Shown one piece after another: positions 54,101 to 61,958 of a stretch of DNA of 64,000 bases (positions within the stretch are counted from its first letter, which is position 1; the number at the start of each line of letters is the position of its first letter). Source of the stretch: Aureibacter tunicatorum (GTDB lineage: Bacteria > Bacteroidota > Bacteroidia > Cytophagales > Cyclobacteriaceae); the NCBI RefSeq assembly GCF_036492635.1, contig NZ_AP025308.1, forward strand, positions 124,001 through 188,000, in the 5' to 3' direction. Under the pieces are notes generated by a model. The model was given only the letters and a program-made list of their open reading frames with translations, was not told where the DNA came from and did no database searches. The translations under genes and the position numbers were made by a program.

Positions 54101-57100
54101 CGGCCAGTTAATCGATAGGCTTTCGAATCAAAGTATTTTAAAAGGCGAAGAAACAAGTTTTGAAAAGTTCATAGCAGAAGCCAGAGCAACTGATAATGAT
54201 GTAATAAGAAAATTATCTGATCGAGAAAACTTTGATGATAAAAGATTAAAGATTATTTCGGAGGCTTTGTCTGAGTATATGATTCAACATGATTCCGCAG
54301 AGGCATTAAATAAAATTTTTAACATTGAAATTGATTGGAAGGAATTTTATGATGAATTCTCTCTTTTTGAAGGATTAAGCAAAAAAGAATTTTATAATTC
54401 ATTATGGAGCTATTTTCTTGAAACTTGGAAACAGGAAAACAGAAAACCATCCGGCGAAGAGTTTGTGATGAGTTGGATTGCTTCTTTTACTTTTTATTAT
54501 ACTGGAGAAATTCGAAAAAGTCTTATTCTTCTTAAGACTGCTATCAATCGTCAAGATTCATTGTCTTCGTCCAAAATATTGAGAAGATTTCCAACAGTAT
54601 TAAATATTCAGTTGATCAGTTGGTTAAAACTATTTAAAAAAGATCTTTTAACTACTGCTTTTGTCGAATCTAATGAATTCGCGCAAGTATATTTTCACCT
54701 TCTCAAAGAGAAAGATCGATTTAATCATATGATTAATAAGATGAATTTGATCAAGCAAAGCTATGGGTTAATAGGAGAAAGGTTGACGTTGCAATATTTT
54801 CTAATTAATGAGTCATTGAAGTCTTTCAGTTTGGATGTGTTTGATAGATGGACTCAATTGTTAATCGAGCATGTGCCTGAAGAGGAGAGGCGTTCATTTC
54901 AAGATGACTATTTTTTTGCCAAATCTTATGATGAGCAGGACTTTAAGAAATACCTGTTGGAGTCGCACTCCATGAGATCATTGAAAAGAATGGGCTTTGA
55001 GACGGGAATTGGTTATTATTTGGATAAAGGTTTTATTCCCGGAGGCATGTCTGTGGAAGGAGTTTTCTTTCAGTCCATATTGTCAGGAGATTTGTTGAAA
55101 TTTGCTCAGATCGGCTGGCATTATTCGAAAAGGGATTTTTATCTTGATAGATTAGGTCAGGATCTTGACTCAAAACATAAGGTTGAATCTTTAGACCTTT
55201 TAGCTCCGATTGATCAAGGTTGGAAAGTAATGATTGCCTATGCTCAAGAAGAAACACCTGAAGATTTTGACTTAGTACAGAGTGTTTTCCATTTTATCCT
55301 ACTTGGGTTCTTCGAAAATCATGAAATCCGTGATTCGTTCGAAGCCTATAGACAGTGGTTGACAACAACTTTTAAAGACAAGGCAGTGGAGCGTATTTTG
55401 ACTTCAATAGCTCAAGATAACAGCCTTTCTAATTCGCTAAAAAAACTGAGGGCGCTAAAAACTGGAGATGATAAAATTGAATATTTCCTAAAGCTGAATG
55501 ATTCATCGATATTGATACCTTTTGCAGAATATTTAATAGATGATTTGGCAGTGAATGAAGCAAGGAGGATTTTTTATCAAAGTTCAAAAAGCCAAAATTT
55601 GATTCAAATGGCTTTTCATTCAGAACAACAGATGACCCTTTTGAAAACTTTCTTTCATAACACAGACGGTTTTTATTATTTCGATAAGGTGATGGATTAC
55701 ATGCCTTTGTCTATCGATGAAAATAAAAAAGGCAAAGAATTGCTGACTCAAACATTTCTTCTAGAATTTCATGAAGGATTTAGAAGAAGAGTAATCAGCT
55801 TAGGTTTTCTGAAGCAAGATTTTGAAAAAGTGTTGATCAAAATTTTGGAAAATAAAAGTGGAGTTGACAATCCATTCATGGCATTATTTCTTGAAAAACG
55901 AGATGACTTTTTTAATTATTTTGAAATTGTCAAAAGAACAGGAAATGATGTCGCTAATTCTTTTTTGACTCAAGCTGATGAGATCATTCAGTTATCCAAG
56001 ACAAAAGATTTGATTTTTGTAAAGACCAAGTTGACAGAGTTTTTTCATCAGGAACATTTAAAAGAGGTTTTGGATAAAGTACTGATAAAAAGTCCTGAAA
56101 CAGTATTTGAGTTGTTAGATTATTTAGATGATTTTCAAATTGCTTCTATTCTCAAAGATATTTTTACTGATTCCGAAGAGCTTGAAGAGAGCTTTATGGA
56201 AGCAACAAAGGCTTTAAAAACATTCTCAATTATTGATGAAGAGGCGCTTAATAGCGGAAATTTTTTGCGCTTTGTATATCAATATTATGTGCCATATGCT
56301 GGAAAGGCATCGTTTAAAGACTTTTTTCAAAAATGGCTAAATAGTTTTTTCAAAAAAATTGGATTGACGTCTGATTTTACCTCTATAGTGAATTTAAAGA
56401 AAGAATTTGAGAATTCTTTTGGAGTGGTTGACTCAGTTTCGGAGATATTGAAACTGAAGCTTTCCGAGCAACAATACTCAGAGTTTTATTTAAATGCAAC
56501 ACTTCAAGGTTTGAAGACGCTGAGAACAATCATCGCTTATTATAAAATCAATGTGCAAGATTTTGTCACGCTGTTTATCCCCAATTTACAAAGTGTGGTC
56601 TTTACGCTCACAGAAGTCGGAGGAGTGATTCCTGAATTAAAAAAGGATTTAATTTTTCGCTTTGAAGAAATATTTTTTGAAGCTTATTTTTTCAAGCAAT
56701 TGCGACGCTTGGATGCAAGTGAACTATTGAATTATTGGATTGATTATCAGAGTAATTATGGAAAAGGGAAGCTTAAGGCTTTTGTAGGATTTATCAAACG
56801 AAAGGAAAATACAGAAGACATAGCTCCGAGTATTATGCATTTAACGGGAGAATACTCAGAGTTTGTTTTGAATAGGAATGCTGTTGTTTCTCTCTTTCAA
56901 GAGCGAAAGTTTGATTTTGCTCTTTCGAAATTAGGTCGAATGAGCAATGAAAGTATCGTTTCGTTTAGAATTGGTATTTGGGATATGTCTAAGATTGAGC
57001 GACATGTTTTGTTTGATTCTATGGTTTTCTCCAGATATCTTTCAAAAAAGGAAAAGAAGACACTTCAGACCTTGTTTGATTTGCCTTTGTTATCGTTGTT

Positions 57101-59711
57101 TTTGGCAGAGGTGTTTTTTGAGAGAGACTCATATTATAGAGCGAACTTGGCGAGTTTAATAAAGTATGAAAGCGAGGAGAATAAAAAAGAAGATCTATTT
57201 TCTGATTTGTTCGCACTAGTTTTCAATCACTTGCCTAAGTCTCAGAAGAAAGAGAGAATCGTGCAGTTTGTAAATGATACAAATTTTTATGAAAAGGAAA
57301 AAGAGCAAAGCTTATTGTCATTATGGCATAAAATAAGTTCAAAAAATATATTGAGAACAAATTGGCTTGAGCAATCGAGTACTGTTCAAAAGAAAAAAGC
57401 TTTCGAGGCTATTCAATTATTTGCGAATACAGAAACCTTAAAGAAGTTGGTTTCGCAGGTATTTGGAAGTATTGGGATTGAGAAGAAAGAAAATATACAT
57501 GAAGATAGTGAGCATGCTTTTATGCTTGAATCTCTTAAAGCATACTTTTTCTATCCGTATTTCAATCAAGAAATATTAGAGATAATAAGCGAAGAACATG
57601 GCCTTATAATAAATGCGAAAGGATTTAATCATGCTCAAGATAACGACCAGCCATTTGAAGAGAGGCTTGTGGGAATCTTAAAGGAAGAAGATTGGGAGTT
57701 GCTTGAGAAGGAATTTTTTTTGTTAGTGAATCGGTTGGATCGAATTGATATTCAAGCTCTCGGAAATCTAGCTAAAAAGGATAAAGATAAATGGAATGCT
57801 ATACTGAATAGGCAACCGATAAGTATCTTAAAGAGGGCGATTGATAATTTTATAAATAGCGCTGTTACACTGGAAGTTAGTGATAAATTCGTCATAAATA
57901 AATCACTCTTAACAGTTGAGTCGAAAGTTTTATTTATTGAGTTGCTCAACGAACTGATATTAAATGTCAATAACTTATCTGTTAGTGAGTTAAAAGATAC
58001 TATCGGCGAAAGACATTTATTGGTAAATGGAGTAACGGAAAGTTATAGTTTGCCACAATCTACTTTTGTCAAGTTGGGAGATAGTGAGTTTATACCTTTG
58101 AGTGTTTTTGTATATGAAAAAACATCTGGAAAGGATGATTCGAATTATTCATTAGAGGAGGTATTAAATGATGATGTTAGGCATTTTTTAAGATCAAATA
58201 AAAAAATAAGCGAGCAATTTTCAATTGATCTTTCTAAAAACCTCTCTTTAGTTTCATTCAAGGAATACTTCCAGACGATCAAACCGGAGTGGTATGGCTT
58301 GATAAGTTTATTGGTAGATGTACTTGAAAAGTTTAGTGTAAATTATTCAGTTTATCAAAAGGACTTGTTTTATTTGGCGCTTGTAGTTAATGACTTGGAT
58401 AATTTTTTATCGCGCTTTTTTATATTGCTTAAGAATAAAATCACTTCAAGTAAGTGGAAACATTTGGTAGACTACTTTTATGAAAATATATCAGCGAATT
58501 TAAAACTTTACCCATTTGTTCAGTCAGTTAGCAATATTGAAAATGATAAATCAGGAGTAGAAGGTGTTCAAGAGGAACCTCTGCTTTTAATAGATAGTAT
58601 TGAAGCGTTGATGTTTTACATGGAAAATGGAGTGCCCCCTTTGCCGTTTTCCAGAGATGCAGTTGATTTTGAAAAACAGCTGGAGCATGAGTTAAAAATA
58701 AGCAAAGATAAATTTAAGATAGCCTTAGTCGAGTGGTTTTCTAAGCAAATTGATATTAAAGCAAGTCTAGGTATAGGATTAGCTTTTTCGATAGCAAAAC
58801 TATTTGTGAAGCCTGATGAGAATCTTGAGCTTTTTACTATGCTTTATTTGATGTTTGATGAAATTAATATAGCTGAAACGGAACAAGTAAATATCAAATC
58901 AAAACTATTGCGCTTGCTTCCGAAAATAGAAAAGACAAACAACCCTATTTCAAATATGCTTCAGAAAGCGATTACTAAAAGAGAGGCATTGCTTTTAAAG
59001 AGAAGCGAATTCTTCAAAATGAGCGAAAATAGTAGTGTGGAAAGTGGAGCAAAGCGAGTGTTTGATTTATTATCTGAGATACTGGAAAGAGATGAAGCTA
59101 TAAAGACTGATAAAAATGATCGGGAAGCGATGGAAGAAGTCTTGGAAGTTTTTAATTCTGATGAACTCGAACAAGATAATGAAGAAGATGTTACACATAA
59201 AGAAGAATTTATTGAGCTTTCAAATGCTGGATTAATCATTTTGTGGCCATATTTTAAAATGATGGCATTTGAAATGGGCTTTCTAGATGAAGAAAAGAAA
59301 AAATTTATCGATAAGAATTCGCAAAGAAGAATGGCTAGGCTTTTACAGTATTTTGTAGACAATAATGTAAATAAAAGAGAACCTTACCTTCTTCTTAACA
59401 AGGCGCTTGCAGGCTTGGAGTTTAGCGAATATTTAGACTTTGAAATTGAGCTAAAAGACGAGGAATTGGATTATATGCATAGAGTACAAGAAGATATGCT
59501 TGCTAATTGGGAAAGCATGAAAAAGGCAGAGTTTTCGGTTGTTCAGGATACATTTATTTCCAGGTATGGAGAATTGATGGAAGCCGACACATTTTGGCAA
59601 CTTACGATTCCAAAAGCAGAGTTTGATCATTTATTGGACGAATTGCCTTGGGTAGTATCGATTGTGGATTTGCCTTGGATGGAAAAAATTATTCAAGTGA
59701 TATGGAAATAA
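48180..59711 (+). CDS. Giant contractile injection system tape-measure protein (3843 aa)
   Basis: Both ends match the CIS_TMP (Afp14) family: N-terminal HRILTQKVVLDLDPSI with GRLTLDLGNLSI, and a C-terminal domain with LSNAGLIILWPYFKMMAFE, ARLLQYFVDNN, LLNKALAGLEF and the final LPWVVSIVDLPWMEKIIQVIW. Between them lie about 3500 residues of nearly all-helical, Lys/Glu-rich sequence without membrane segments. A short module of the form [IM]-x-Y-[LM]-x-x-G-[VF]-x-P recurs near residues 116, 291, 2276 and 3477. It should set the length of the tube-sheath and be held in the lumen. Length is far above the usual few hundred to about 1500 residues of relatives I know of. It overlaps the ATPase gene by 10 bp. 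The frame is intact throughout. Confidence 0.92.
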   Translation: MKQHHRILTQKVVLDLDPSIIGSRDQLMREFKMTFDHQMKPIVDKVLTEKFGDANVEIGRLTLDLGNLSITSSQDQLVQVFEKALKELVDELVEQKIPNLEELKEVEEISRQERIEHYLKTGVISRVDEIKLLLDDKQLLMNGFNTQDFNKSQHQRVSAVIEKEDYLAYWKKQSPEQFRRLKSLNILGAIEALSENFQEASSRGDIESKLYYLTHVFLLKSDRDINRSFFNNLFANFLSKEFKINRFEVVRLLNATSLSEEQVIQRVHRKSSRYVKAGYKIIYTDEDLLIHYLKTGFLPSWNDLNGFNMIPELFRSLNLIGGVDLARYFRSEVLREDARKRLLKLLRVQGDINLEDSLEQEARRNSFYTYFKNLSKLKLLFHNTIFDQADLMEVIDLELIDFATNVSLTTLMVKKRYESILERISVKLMVPLIDLIQVLRTSDKDGSIDFSIFFKYSSTPEREKKRTLEQAKKYESVSFDVDEFLEKLSSAGIVKYSKLEKDFGDFLERGKAFDFIKLILDQENAGLLLTNLYESLSYANRLKLYRFLLREKRVLGDFLFESQSHDIARLHEDNIDLFKKVFYMLSQDNIQSEKQMVESIKSYMDELDQDNDVLIKNEDKETNRKGIKEFANEFFQLRNIDAFDNDEQDEISYQEKLSKLLVSKNLYADFLSHLKGVGNEFLMDQIIGFTSEEDIKKALMSNLNDNSSKVINRIDEYLDYVQLWDYKSAENIRRKLYQRAVRRNSNQPDSIIDSLTSILDESGLDSSSYWEVLTSDLSNNVISDEREFVVDPVTFMSFMVMNFLKENNETFYDLDTGIKAVIFKHDFIKFIAYFKTPLERKRLREYLTRRLPINWIEKALERTFSELNEMIDVLNFIDDQSSGSSNRIFIYLRALLSNFLIEFYSNEKKYEEIFERVFRDYVYQEARKINQELIVFEKSETLSEWQGKAKIFYEFQQDFDRVLLWKASETQSFIRVLSSLKKQSRKKLFDKDAFKFSIYTVVEKHELEEAFFQAMGFEQSLVIKIENLNKVRRKHLLKGFDHSIFYRKPSFEKTEDLAHEFEYWQDRLFQQVPELREEPEFVEFEEVERVENPLVSSLAISKFLNDEVLPEGFRAGDLLVMSAMSQDLEEFVKHTINSSLSDYYLTLIEGKSNVEDLRLALKYSGHSLSLFQQLFSEMKDEKELSKASIQLIKEYFKEWFIRSMEEKNLIAEDKLLPRLLTENEIISNYVQEFNFKPFKDSLISGDIHGATQIIKVVSVKNRLDFARRLYKNVTFTEIKIALQNKKFAHAYFQILNIKSEEAVVIQRIENAFDYLNVDFQYFIEFAFERSLLVFQIKEIDEWLDSNISSIDKEKREYFNEIIIKAKTLKDAQWKEEVKRLMTLLESQDRRELLKKHLENYLLRHSYSSSALTSLLDEVDSDILDLLKQIPIVKEQPQWAVAQLMELKNSKLQQRLQKSINLPLKHLSQNLLKVHEYEEVEYSKESLLKFEQEIFSKSLFSSFNTGQRPIYSEIFEEYLPKVVSLKTSAKVYTSLFELQRATSSNDFTLFERILERLPISNNELISRWLWNEVERKFFDLYITKEQQELKLLKRLSGFESQEYQYIKGTGVLTTLSGGYDVRKSLFHFIKGSARATINSEVVQKWIERELSKLRNADEFNQEKLVEEVMSESADASILAKPEKESEKDSKTNDFIELLSKKIASKGQNISQLSSIIRNKELHSYIDKSDYLNARLAVSRYIEDISEAHARELISMVFLCDVSDIDYFESSISLISGLTFFKNSLPVSLLKRLIFSALEGNYFSTLNELEREWLFDFISEGKANAIQDFLIKYKVLGESFDQFQSVDLSKSLAHEIFRGQASSKKIVESNYLKFWKAYSSVIWTGNDIFPQLRKFNQNFQFVSPVVQAKIIDRNIKSLQEPLKAEEFRVALQELSVEVSGSHKKDMDKLLDLFPSGSNSENQGSEADEKVLKKRLAGQLIDRLSNQSILKGEETSFEKFIAEARATDNDVIRKLSDRENFDDKRLKIISEALSEYMIQHDSAEALNKIFNIEIDWKEFYDEFSLFEGLSKKEFYNSLWSYFLETWKQENRKPSGEEFVMSWIASFTFYYTGEIRKSLILLKTAINRQDSLSSSKILRRFPTVLNIQLISWLKLFKKDLLTTAFVESNEFAQVYFHLLKEKDRFNHMINKMNLIKQSYGLIGERLTLQYFLINESLKSFSLDVFDRWTQLLIEHVPEEERRSFQDDYFFAKSYDEQDFKKYLLESHSMRSLKRMGFETGIGYYLDKGFIPGGMSVEGVFFQSILSGDLLKFAQIGWHYSKRDFYLDRLGQDLDSKHKVESLDLLAPIDQGWKVMIAYAQEETPEDFDLVQSVFHFILLGFFENHEIRDSFEAYRQWLTTTFKDKAVERILTSIAQDNSLSNSLKKLRALKTGDDKIEYFLKLNDSSILIPFAEYLIDDLAVNEARRIFYQSSKSQNLIQMAFHSEQQMTLLKTFFHNTDGFYYFDKVMDYMPLSIDENKKGKELLTQTFLLEFHEGFRRRVISLGFLKQDFEKVLIKILENKSGVDNPFMALFLEKRDDFFNYFEIVKRTGNDVANSFLTQADEIIQLSKTKDLIFVKTKLTEFFHQEHLKEVLDKVLIKSPETVFELLDYLDDFQIASILKDIFTDSEELEESFMEATKALKTFSIIDEEALNSGNFLRFVYQYYVPYAGKASFKDFFQKWLNSFFKKIGLTSDFTSIVNLKKEFENSFGVVDSVSEILKLKLSEQQYSEFYLNATLQGLKTLRTIIAYYKINVQDFVTLFIPNLQSVVFTLTEVGGVIPELKKDLIFRFEEIFFEAYFFKQLRRLDASELLNYWIDYQSNYGKGKLKAFVGFIKRKENTEDIAPSIMHLTGEYSEFVLNRNAVVSLFQERKFDFALSKLGRMSNESIVSFRIGIWDMSKIERHVLFDSMVFSRYLSKKEKKTLQTLFDLPLLSLFLAEVFFERDSYYRANLASLIKYESEENKKEDLFSDLFALVFNHLPKSQKKERIVQFVNDTNFYEKEKEQSLLSLWHKISSKNILRTNWLEQSSTVQKKKAFEAIQLFANTETLKKLVSQVFGSIGIEKKENIHEDSEHAFMLESLKAYFFYPYFNQEILEIISEEHGLIINAKGFNHAQDNDQPFEERLVGILKEEDWELLEKEFFLLVNRLDRIDIQALGNLAKKDKDKWNAILNRQPISILKRAIDNFINSAVTLEVSDKFVINKSLLTVESKVLFIELLNELILNVNNLSVSELKDTIGERHLLVNGVTESYSLPQSTFVKLGDSEFIPLSVFVYEKTSGKDDSNYSLEEVLNDDVRHFLRSNKKISEQFSIDLSKNLSLVSFKEYFQTIKPEWYGLISLLVDVLEKFSVNYSVYQKDLFYLALVVNDLDNFLSRFFILLKNKITSSKWKHLVDYFYENISANLKLYPFVQSVSNIENDKSGVEGVQEEPLLLIDSIEALMFYMENGVPPLPFSRDAVDFEKQLEHELKISKDKFKIALVEWFSKQIDIKASLGIGLAFSIAKLFVKPDENLELFTMLYLMFDEINIAETEQVNIKSKLLRLLPKIEKTNNPISNMLQKAITKREALLLKRSEFFKMSENSSVESGAKRVFDLLSEILERDEAIKTDKNDREAMEEVLEVFNSDELEQDNEEDVTHKEEFIELSNAGLIILWPYFKMMAFEMGFLDEEKKKFIDKNSQRRMARLLQYFVDNNVNKREPYLLLNKALAGLEFSEYLDFEIELKDEELDYMHRVQEDMLANWESMKKAEFSVVQDTFISRYGELMEADTFWQLTIPKAEFDHLLDELPWVVSIVDLPWMEKIIQVIWK

Positions 59712-61045
59712 ATTCAAACATATCAGCATTGGAAGCTGAGATGCAATGGTTCCGAAAAGTCTTGGATGTAAGGATGAAATTGTATTTCGGAGAAACATGC
59801 GAATACAAAAGTATTTATGATATACCTGCTCCAGATATTAGGTATGGAAATTCCGTATACGAAAGAGTAATAAATAATTTTGCCTTTAGCAGAGCGGAAA
59901 GGCTAGTCATTATTCTTGGTTTGATTCCCTATATGATGCCCCATTTATTGGATGTTTTTTTTACAAAAAATAAGCTGTATGACAGGGAGTTTACTGAGTT
60001 TGGTGGCACAGTTTCAGACAATTTCAGAGGCTTTCTGCCTACTGGAGAAACAGGATTGTTCGTGGTCGCGGGAAATGATCTGAATTTGAGAGTGCGAGTG
60101 ATGGCATTTTTTAAGGAGGACCATCCTTTCAAAAAGTATAATATTTTGTCATTGGAGCATCAAGATCAAAAAGATACTTTCATAAGCGGTATAATTAAGA
60201 TCACGGAAGAATATCTTAGCTATTTGATCCATGGAAAGGCATTTAAGCCAAGGTATACGAGCAAGTTTCCCGCAAAACTCTTGTCTACTAAGCTCGATTG
60301 GGAGGATTTGGTATTTGAAGAATCGGTATCGATGGAAGTGCAGAATATTATTCTGTGGTTGGAAAATAATGATAAGATCATGGATGAATGGGGACTTTCA
60401 AAATTTCTTAAGCCAGGCTACAGAATATTGTTTTACGGCCCTCCGGGTACAGGTAAGTCTTTGACCGCTTCATTGATTGGAAAGTACGCGAAAAGAGACG
60501 TGTATAGAATAGACCTTTCTCAAGTAGTGTCAAAGTATATTGGAGAAACAGAGAAAAACCTATCAAGCATATTTGACATCGCGGAGCATAAGCGATGGAT
60601 CCTTTTCTTTGATGAAGCCGATGCTTTATTTGGAAAAAGAGCTCAAAATGTTTCATCAAGCAATGAACAACACGGAAACCAGCAAGTGGCTTATTTGCTT
60701 CAGAGGATAGAAGACTTTGACGGGGTGATCATTTTGGCGACAAACTTAAAAGATAATATTGACTCGGCTTTTCAACGTAGATTTCAGTCGATGATTTATT
60801 TTGCCAAACCGACGCCTACCCAGCGCTTGAGTTTATGGGAAAATGCTTTCTCTAATTTGAAATTGGCGGAAGATGTCGATTTAGGAGAAATCTCACAGAA
60901 ATATGATTTGGCAGGTGGCGCAATTATCAATGTCTTGAGGTATTGCGCGCTAATGGCTGTGAAGAATAAAAAGAATGAAGTTACGCTGAACACGCTTCTA
61001 ATGGGAATCAAGAAGGAGTATGGCAAGGAGGGAGTGAGCATTTAG
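59702..61045 (+). CDS. Afp15-type AAA+ ATPase of the injection system
   Basis: A 447-residue AAA+ ATPase. An N-terminal helical domain precedes the nucleotide-binding core: Walker A GPPGTGKSLTA near residue 244, Walker B ILFFDEADALFG near 300, sensor-1 ILATNLKDNID near 343 and the arginine-finger pair in FQRRFQSM near 355. This is the architecture of Afp15, an ATPase needed to assemble extracellular contractile particles. The frame extends to 59648, but the ATG at 59702 (MEINSNISALEAEMQWFRK) gives the family start and a 10-bp overlap with the tape-measure stop, a coupling arrangement. ATPases of this kind mark eCIS and are absent from canonical T6SS. Confidence 0.92.
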   Translation: MEINSNISALEAEMQWFRKVLDVRMKLYFGETCEYKSIYDIPAPDIRYGNSVYERVINNFAFSRAERLVIILGLIPYMMPHLLDVFFTKNKLYDREFTEFGGTVSDNFRGFLPTGETGLFVVAGNDLNLRVRVMAFFKEDHPFKKYNILSLEHQDQKDTFISGIIKITEEYLSYLIHGKAFKPRYTSKFPAKLLSTKLDWEDLVFEESVSMEVQNIILWLENNDKIMDEWGLSKFLKPGYRILFYGPPGTGKSLTASLIGKYAKRDVYRIDLSQVVSKYIGETEKNLSSIFDIAEHKRWILFFDEADALFGKRAQNVSSSNEQHGNQQVAYLLQRIEDFDGVIILATNLKDNIDSAFQRRFQSMIYFAKPTPTQRLSLWENAFSNLKLAEDVDLGEISQKYDLAGGAIINVLRYCALMAVKNKKNEVTLNTLLMGIKKEYGKEGVSI

Positions 61046-61091
61046 TTTGGCATTAATTTAGATATTTTTACTGTACTTAAAGAGATTTGAT

Positions 61092-61259
61092 ATGCCTGTA
61101 AAGATTGATGAATTTGTGATACAAGCGAAGTTTGAGAGCAATGCAACTAATGCTAGCTCAAACGATAGCTTTGGGGAAATGACCGAAGAGCAAAGAGAAG
61201 AGATTATTGCGGAGGTGTTGGAGAGATTGGAGATAAAGCTTCGTAAACTAAACTTTTAA
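61092..61259 (+). CDS. DUF5908-type small injection system protein (55 aa)
   Basis: A 55-residue protein: MPVKIDEFVIQAKFE, an Asn/Ser-rich linker, and an acidic helix (EEQREEIIAEVLERLEIKL). The MPxxIxExVIxAxxE start and acidic C-terminal helix match the small DUF5908-type proteins that accompany Bacteroidota injection systems. It lies 46 bp after the ATPase and 9 bp before the LysM protein, on the same strand, with a purine-rich AAGGAGGTG run after its stop that is a good Shine-Dalgarno for the next gene. Role unknown; a small structural or assembly factor is likely. The family name is from memory. Confidence 0.75.
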   Translation: MPVKIDEFVIQAKFESNATNASSNDSFGEMTEEQREEIIAEVLERLEIKLRKLNF

Positions 61260-61266
61260 GGAGGTG
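61258..61266 (+). promoter_or_regulatory. Strong Shine-Dalgarno before the tube/LysM gene
   Basis: AAGGAGGTG lies 2-11 bp ahead of the ATG at 61269, an unusually full anti-SD match for a replicon whose other genes mostly lack one. Confidence 0.5.
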
Positions 61267-61268
61267 TT

Positions 61269-61955
61269 ATGGCGAGTAGTGGGCAGTCGGCAACGAAACT
61301 TGAGAAGCTAACCATTGAAGCCTATGATAATCCGCAGTTCTCCGGGACAACGGACAAGAAATATGAGCTTCAGATCAATCCAAAAGAAATTCATCACAGT
61401 TATGAACAATTAGGACAACAACCTGCTTTATTGGCAACAGGCAAAGTCATAACAGATGTCAAGCCCAATGAATACGCGGAAAGAATGTCTTTTGAGTTCA
61501 TTGTGGACGCTACGGGAGTTGTAGAGGGATGCGATGATGTGTATACGGATATTCAGAATTTGACAATGCTGACAGCTGAGGTGAATGGTCAAATTCATAC
61601 GCCGAATTATTTGAAAATACGTTGGGGCAAAAAGTTGAATTTCACAGGTACCCTTGCCCAGATGAAGATTTCATATATGACATTTGCTCCTGATGGATCG
61701 CCTGTGAGAGCTAAAGTGGTGATGGGCTTGAACGGGTTTGTTGATGCGGCTAAGAAAGCTTCTAATGACAATAATAGCTCACCGGATTTGACTCACATTA
61801 TCGAAGTGAAAGATGGCGATCAGTTGCCCGTTTTGTGCAGGCAAATTTATGGCAGTTCAAAATATTATTTGGCAGTGGCAAAATTGAATAAATTGTCCTC
61901 GATTTTTGACATGCAGCCGGGCCAAAGATTGATTTTTCCACCTTTAGACAAATAA
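61269..61955 (+). CDS. Afp7-like tube-baseplate adaptor with C-terminal LysM domain
   Basis: A 228-residue protein in two parts. Residues 1-165 resemble the CIS tube-initiator/adaptor domain (Afp7; T4 gp53-like) with LTIEAYDNPQFSGTTDKKYELQINPKEIHHSYEQ and an IQNLTMLTAEVNGQIHTPNYLKIRWG block. Residues about 177-228 form a LysM domain (HIIEVKDGDQLPVLCRQIYGSSKYYLAVAKLNKL and a LPGQxLxFPP-like end). In phage and injection-system baseplates such LysM parts clamp the wedge to the hub and need not bind peptidoglycan. It lies 9 bp after the DUF5908-like gene and 3 bp before the VgrG-like gene. Confidence 0.88.
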   Translation: MASSGQSATKLEKLTIEAYDNPQFSGTTDKKYELQINPKEIHHSYEQLGQQPALLATGKVITDVKPNEYAERMSFEFIVDATGVVEGCDDVYTDIQNLTMLTAEVNGQIHTPNYLKIRWGKKLNFTGTLAQMKISYMTFAPDGSPVRAKVVMGLNGFVDAAKKASNDNNSSPDLTHIIEVKDGDQLPVLCRQIYGSSKYYLAVAKLNKLSSIFDMQPGQRLIFPPLDK

Positions 61956-61958
61956 ATC

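Noticed and set aside
59648-59701. Longer N-terminus of the AAA+ ATPase
   Set aside because: It lies fully inside the conserved C-terminal end of the tape measure; the ATG at 59702 fits the family and overlaps by only 10 bp.
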